DNA of 9,984 nucleotides, from contig CAZAON010000164.1 of the NCBI GenBank assembly GCA_964486655.1, forward strand, positions 1 to 9,984, given 5' to 3'. Positions 6,667-9,984 of this stretch are shown here, in pieces (the first letter of the stretch is position 1; every line of letters begins with the position of its first letter). Source of the DNA: JADKIH01 sp964486655 (lineage in GTDB: Bacteria; Bacteroidota; Bacteroidia; AKYH767-A; 2013-40CM-41-45). The notes under the pieces were generated by a model. The model saw only the letters and a program-made list of their open reading frames with translations. It ran no database searches and was not told the DNA's origin. A program made the position numbers and the translations under genes.

Positions 6667-8517
6667 TTACTGGATGATAACTGTCTTAGTCAGTTCTCCT
6701 GCAGAAGATTTGATATGTACATTGTACAATCCTGAAGGAGCGCTGTTAAGGTCAAGACGGTTAACTGTCAGACGATCGTATTTAGCTGTTTTAACAACCT
6801 GACCAACTGAATTGGTAACTTGAACTGTTACATCTTTCTCTCCATTTCCTGCAACATATAACATGCCGCTTGAAGGATTTGGATAAACGTTGAATTGAAC
6901 TTTTTCAGATGCTGAATTAACACCTAACAATGTTCCTGTTGGGTTATTTGCACGTAAGATAAGAGCGAGTTCAAGGCTAAGTGCCGGATTTGGGTTTTCG
7001 AAAGTTGTCCAGTTTCCACCGGGAATTTTGAAGAAACCTTTCTGTGGTGTAAAGAAACCATCTGCTGCACCGATAGTGATGTTACCTGTATCAAGCTGGT
7101 TGAATGCAAGGAAATAGTCACCTGGTGTTACGCTGATTGGGCTGCTGAAAGCAATAGTTGTAAGTACTGTGTCAGCTGCTGTGAGAGTATAAACAGGAGT
7201 ACTTCCCATGATAGCATTTGGAACTCCACCTTGTACGCTGTAAAGATCAATGCTAACGTTTTTACCTGTACGATCGCTTGCAAGGAAGAATGTTGCTGAT
7301 GTAATATCAGATGCATGCCAGATGTGGAACATTTGGCCCATAGAACCGGTACCAGTTGGATTTCCTGTTGTTACGTTAAATCCAAAACCACCTAAGAATG
7401 CAGCTCCCTGACCAGGTAATGCAGTGATATCTCTTGCATATGTAGAGTCATCGCAGAACGGCTCAATAAAAGTTGTGTCATTTGTGTTATCGCCATCACC
7501 TGCAACGTAAACAATTTGCTCAATCGCATAAAATCCGATTTGAGGAACTGTGTATGAATTTGCAGCGGCAAGGTAACCTGATGTATCGCCGGGATTTAAT
7601 GTTCCGGACGCTGCACTTGTGTCAGTAAATTGAGGACCGTTGATGTCATAGATATTGAAGATAATTCTTCCGCCGGTTATTGGAGAAGAACCTGTGTTGA
7701 TTAAACGGCCGCGAAGTTGTAAAGCTTCAGGCTGAATGAAAGGGAAAATAGAATATTCACCCGGATCAGCCGGCATAAGCGCCGCATCTGTAGAAGCGAT
7801 ATCAGAAATTGTTACATCATCAACCATCCAAGAGTAACCACAACCTGAAAGTGAATCGTAACCTGCTGCGTTTGTATCAGGGCTGTAGTATTCGAAACGA
7901 ACGTAAACAGTAGACTGATTACCTGCAGTAGCCGAAATGTCAACTGTAACGACATCCGGGTTGATGGCAGAATTATTAGCGCTGAATGAATTGCTTAAAA
8001 GTCCTGCATTCACTTCATAACGTGTCCATGAAGTACCATTGTTACTGATGTAAACATATGTACTGTCATGAAATCTTCTGTAGTACTGAGAGAAAGTCAA
8101 ACGAACAGCCGGATGACCGGTAAGGTCAATTGCAGTTGCATTTGTTAAGCGTCCAATTTGATCATGTGAACACAGTAAGTCTGAATCAAATATCGCGAAA
8201 TCGCCTGTTGTAGCGATCGGATCAATGAAGAACTGTCCAGAGGGTCCTATTGAACCGATTGACCAGTTGTCAAACATTCCGGCTCCGCTCGTAACTCCGC
8301 TTGATACTACCCAGTCTGCTGAATTACTGAAGTCATTTGACCAGATAACAGCATTAGAATTAGGAGTGTTTACATGTGTCGGAGCAGCATGTCTTGCAAG
8401 CGCATTAACTCTAACTGGTGATTTGTGCTTGCCTGCGTTATCTCCGCTACGCACCATTTGTGCATTCACGAGTATGCCGCTAAGCAAAGCAATCGTTAAT
8501 AGGTATACTTTTTTCAT
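6667..8517 (-). CDS. T9SS-secreted multi-domain beta-sandwich protein with type A sorting domain
   Basis: The 616-residue protein is exported and then secreted or surface-anchored through the type IX system. The signal peptide is MKKVYLLTIALLSGILVNA, with cleavage before Gln20. After a linker, residues about 57-240 form a jelly-roll of the MAM-like or 'choice-of-anchor J' kind, running from 'VIWSNDFSNSADW' to 'CGYSWMVDDVTI'. Residues about 241-365 look like a CARDB-type Ig-like domain ('LRGRLINTGSSPITGG', 'GDGDNTNDTTFIEPF'). Residues about 366-530 form another beta domain that I do not recognise. The last 80 or so residues are the T9SS sorting domain: 'FNVYPNPSSG' (YPNP at 545-548), 'NSVGQVV', 'LNSAPSGLYNVHIKSS' and the final 'KTVIIQ'. 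I see no peptidase or glycosidase catalytic motif, so an adhesive or structural role is a guess. The bidirectional terminator follows. Confidence 0.9.
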   Translation of the reverse strand: MKKVYLLTIALLSGILVNAQMVRSGDNAGKHKSPVRVNALARHAAPTHVNTPNSNAVIWSNDFSNSADWVVSSGVTSGAGMFDNWSIGSIGPSGQFFIDPIATTGDFAIFDSDLLCSHDQIGRLTNATAIDLTGHPAVRLTFSQYYRRFHDSTYVYISNNGTSWTRYEVNAGLLSNSFSANNSAINPDVVTVDISATAGNQSTVYVRFEYYSPDTNAAGYDSLSGCGYSWMVDDVTISDIASTDAALMPADPGEYSIFPFIQPEALQLRGRLINTGSSPITGGRIIFNIYDINGPQFTDTSAASGTLNPGDTSGYLAAANSYTVPQIGFYAIEQIVYVAGDGDNTNDTTFIEPFCDDSTYARDITALPGQGAAFLGGFGFNVTTGNPTGTGSMGQMFHIWHASDITSATFFLASDRTGKNVSIDLYSVQGGVPNAIMGSTPVYTLTAADTVLTTIAFSSPISVTPGDYFLAFNQLDTGNITIGAADGFFTPQKGFFKIPGGNWTTFENPNPALSLELALILRANNPTGTLLGVNSASEKVQFNVYPNPSSGMLYVAGNGEKDVTVQVTNSVGQVVKTAKYDRLTVNRLDLNSAPSGLYNVHIKSSAGELTKTVIIQ

Positions 8518-8550
8518 AATTTAATTTTGGTTAGCAATTTTTTTGGTGGG

Positions 8551-8558
8551 TAAATGTA
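8551..8558 (-). promoter_or_regulatory. Candidate -7 promoter element of the 616-residue T9SS cargo gene
   Basis: The minus strand reads TACATTTA, one mismatch at the last base from TAnnTTTG. It lies 33 bases ahead of the ATG at 8517. The gene upstream on this strand ends at 8617 with no clear hairpin terminator in between, so read-through from that gene is also possible. Confidence 0.35.
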
Positions 8559-8616
8559 AGTTTTTTTGTTTCAGGGAAGATCATAAAAGTGTTTTTTTTC
8601 TGATGAATTTTGAAGA

Positions 8617-9825
8617 TTAAAATCCATTGGAAATACACACTTTTTTCTGAAAAACGCCATTTTGGCTTTTAACAGTTATAAAATAAATTCCTCCTGAAAG
8701 ATGCCCTGTTTTCAGCGTTATTACATCCATTCCTGCGAATTTCTCGCTGGAAATAGTTTTTCCCGTAATGTCAGAAAGTGTTAATGTTAAATAAGGGCTG
8801 CTAATTTTGGTCCGGATGTTAATCTCATTCGTAGCCGGATTCGGATAAATGTTAAATCCGCCCGCCTCCGCCTCTTCAATTGAAGTTGTATAAGGCTGAT
8901 TCATAAGCGCTATTGAAAATGGCCCCGAGCCACCATTAAATCCGTCTATCATGAAAACATAAACCTCACCTGCTAAAACTCCGAAAAACTGAAAACTCAT
9001 AGTGTCAATTCCCTGGTCATCAGCAGCTCCTGCCGTACATCCGAGAAATGTTAAACCTCCTGTACAGAAATTAGAGGAACTGTTAGCATGAAAACCGGAA
9101 ATCCATGAGTGAAAACCACTGCCCACTCCTGAGGTTACCCAAATATTCAACGTGTCAATATTTGTCTGTGACTGCAAATAGTACCACATCGTATTATTTG
9201 GAGTAGAACATGTCGTTGCGCCAATCGAAACCAGATATGAATCCATTGGATCTGACGGATAGGCATCGGCTGTATTTCCGGCAGAAAAACCCGAACCAAC
9301 CTGTAGCTGTATCGCTCCGCAAATTGTATCATTTATTACACCCGAACAGGCCGGTGCTGTTGTACCTGGTTTTATTTTAACATAGAGCTGTCCGAGTAAA
9401 TTTGTACCACTTCCGCCGCAAACCCCATTCAGATTCAATACAACCGTAAATTTGCCTGTATAAGGTGCTATAAAATCTAACGTATTTGAACATGCAGGAG
9501 AAGAGTATGCACCCGGAATAATCACATCGGCCGAATCTACTATTGTCATTGAAACCTGATTCCCGTTGCAACTGTCAGTCGAAAAAACAACTTCTGTTCC
9601 CGCAATAAGTTTTATTGTAAATCCATTGCCGTCATAATAACCAAGTACTCCGGCTGTACCCACACTGTCTGTCGTTATACATAAGAAACCGGTGAACTCA
9701 CTTACACTGCCCGGATTTAGAAAACGATAAAAAGTATTTGTAATTGTATCAACATTGCATTGCGCCTCTGAACGGCTCGCTGAAAATGTTAATGAAAACA
9801 ACAGTAAGAAGCAGACTTTTTTCAT
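8617..9825 (-). CDS. T9SS-secreted Cys-rich protein with two beta-sandwich domains and type A sorting domain
   Basis: The 402-residue protein has a signal peptide (MKKVCFLLLFSLTFSASRSEA, cleavage before Gln22). Residues about 23-154 form a beta-sandwich with paired cysteines, including 'LDFIAPYTGKFTVVLNL', reminiscent of carbohydrate-binding or pre-peptidase C-terminal-like domains. Residues about 160-308 form a second domain of the kind often seen in Bacteroidota secreted proteins: 'INDTICGAIQL', 'NNTMWYYLQS', then 'LAGEVYVFMIDGFNGGSGPFSIAL'. The C-terminal 80 or so residues are the T9SS sorting domain: 'FNIYPNPATNEINI' (YPNP at 327-330), 'LSDITGKTI', 'LSGGIYFITVKS'. No enzyme motif is visible. 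The many cysteines suggest disulfides and an extracellular location. Its start lies 7 bases from a candidate promoter and just after the terminator of the gene before it, so it is probably its own transcription unit. Confidence 0.9.
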   Translation of the reverse strand: MKKVCFLLLFSLTFSASRSEAQCNVDTITNTFYRFLNPGSVSEFTGFLCITTDSVGTAGVLGYYDGNGFTIKLIAGTEVVFSTDSCNGNQVSMTIVDSADVIIPGAYSSPACSNTLDFIAPYTGKFTVVLNLNGVCGGSGTNLLGQLYVKIKPGTTAPACSGVINDTICGAIQLQVGSGFSAGNTADAYPSDPMDSYLVSIGATTCSTPNNTMWYYLQSQTNIDTLNIWVTSGVGSGFHSWISGFHANSSSNFCTGGLTFLGCTAGAADDQGIDTMSFQFFGVLAGEVYVFMIDGFNGGSGPFSIALMNQPYTTSIEEAEAGGFNIYPNPATNEINIRTKISSPYLTLTLSDITGKTISSEKFAGMDVITLKTGHLSGGIYFITVKSQNGVFQKKVCISNGF

Positions 9826-9831
9826 GGGGTA

Positions 9832-9839
9832 TAAAAGTA
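9832..9839 (-). promoter_or_regulatory. Candidate -7 promoter element of the 402-residue T9SS cargo gene
   Basis: The minus strand reads TACTTTTA, one mismatch from TAnnTTTG, with 6 bases to the ATG at 9825. It abuts the T-tract of the preceding terminator, so its base composition may partly reflect that tract; this lowers confidence. Confidence 0.35.
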
Positions 9840-9841
9840 AA

Positions 9842-9870
9842 AAAAAAGCCCTGATGAACAGGGCTTTTTT
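9842..9870 (-). terminator. Intrinsic terminator of the third T9SS cargo gene
   Basis: The arms at 9842-9853 and 9859-9870 are perfectly complementary over 12 bases, with GCCCTG/CAGGGC as the GC-rich core and a 5-base loop. On the minus strand a run of T follows the core, as expected for a terminator 21 bases after the stop codon at 9891-9893. The A/T symmetry means it could also act on plus-strand transcripts. Confidence 0.88.
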
Positions 9871-9890
9871 AAAGTTGTAAATAGGATATT

Positions 9891-9984
9891 CTATTTGTTC
9901 AGGCTCACTTTGTGTGTGCTGATTCCTTTGTCTGAAATTACTCTGACAATATAAATTCCTGATGTATAACTGCTCATATCAACC
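9891..9984 (-). CDS. C-terminal end of a third T9SS-secreted protein, partial (N-terminus beyond window)
   Basis: The minus strand from the window edge reads 30 codons and a TAG stop at 9891-9893. The peptide contains 'VDMSSYTSGIYIVRVISDKG' and ends 'HKVSLNK'. This is the last part of a type A T9SS sorting domain: the 'L....sGiY.v.v....g....K..l.k' pattern seen in both neighbouring genes. The passenger domains lie outside the window, so the function of the protein is unknown. A strong terminator follows. Confidence 0.82.
   Translation of the reverse strand, partial: VDMSSYTSGIYIVRVISDKGISTHKVSLNK

Noticed and set aside
8225..8524. 99-codon plus-strand ORF
   Set aside because: It is antisense to the signal peptide and first domain of the 616-residue T9SS protein.

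Overview
The window looks like chromosomal DNA of a moderately AT-rich Bacteroidota bacterium; I cannot name the genus. Three things point there. Secreted proteins end in the type IX secretion (T9SS) sorting domain, with a YPNP motif and a C-terminal beta-sandwich. Shine-Dalgarno sites are absent, while TAnnTTTG-like -7 elements lie close to start codons. The MlaE/MlaF-type transporter sequences are of the Bacteroidota kind.

Layout, left to right. (1) 1-1941, minus strand: a large exported protein of the DUF3857/transglutaminase-like type, open to the left window edge and so lacking its C-terminus. (2) 2102-4734, minus strand: a ferrous iron uptake operon. A 47-residue Cys/His-containing lipoprotein gene (4591-4734) is followed by feoA and feoB, which overlap by 4 bp. 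(3) 4735-4986: a divergent intergenic region with a candidate promoter very close to the start codon on each side. (4) 4987-6473, plus strand: mlaE and mlaF, the permease and ATPase of an Mla/MCE-type lipid transporter, also overlapping by 4 bp; no MCE substrate-binding gene follows. (5) 6474-6666: a spacer between convergent genes with a run of 7-bp tandem repeats, a short CCCGAT hairpin and a perfect 24-bp-stem bidirectional terminator. (6) 6667-9984, minus strand: three consecutive T9SS cargo genes (616 aa, 402 aa, and the last 30 codons of a third), separated by short gaps with a terminator and candidate promoters.

How the genes fit together: FeoA and FeoB form the cytoplasmic/inner-membrane Fe(II) uptake system, and the small lipoprotein is probably co-transcribed with them. 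MlaE and MlaF form the inner-membrane core of a phospholipid transporter that needs an MCE protein encoded elsewhere. The secreted proteins depend on T9SS machinery not encoded here. No phage, transposon, CRISPR, tRNA or rRNA is visible. Most of the window is ordinary core genome. The less ordinary points are the small lipoprotein ahead of feoAB, the in-register heptad repeat array, and the apparently leaderless promoters. No gap between genes exceeds 300 bases.
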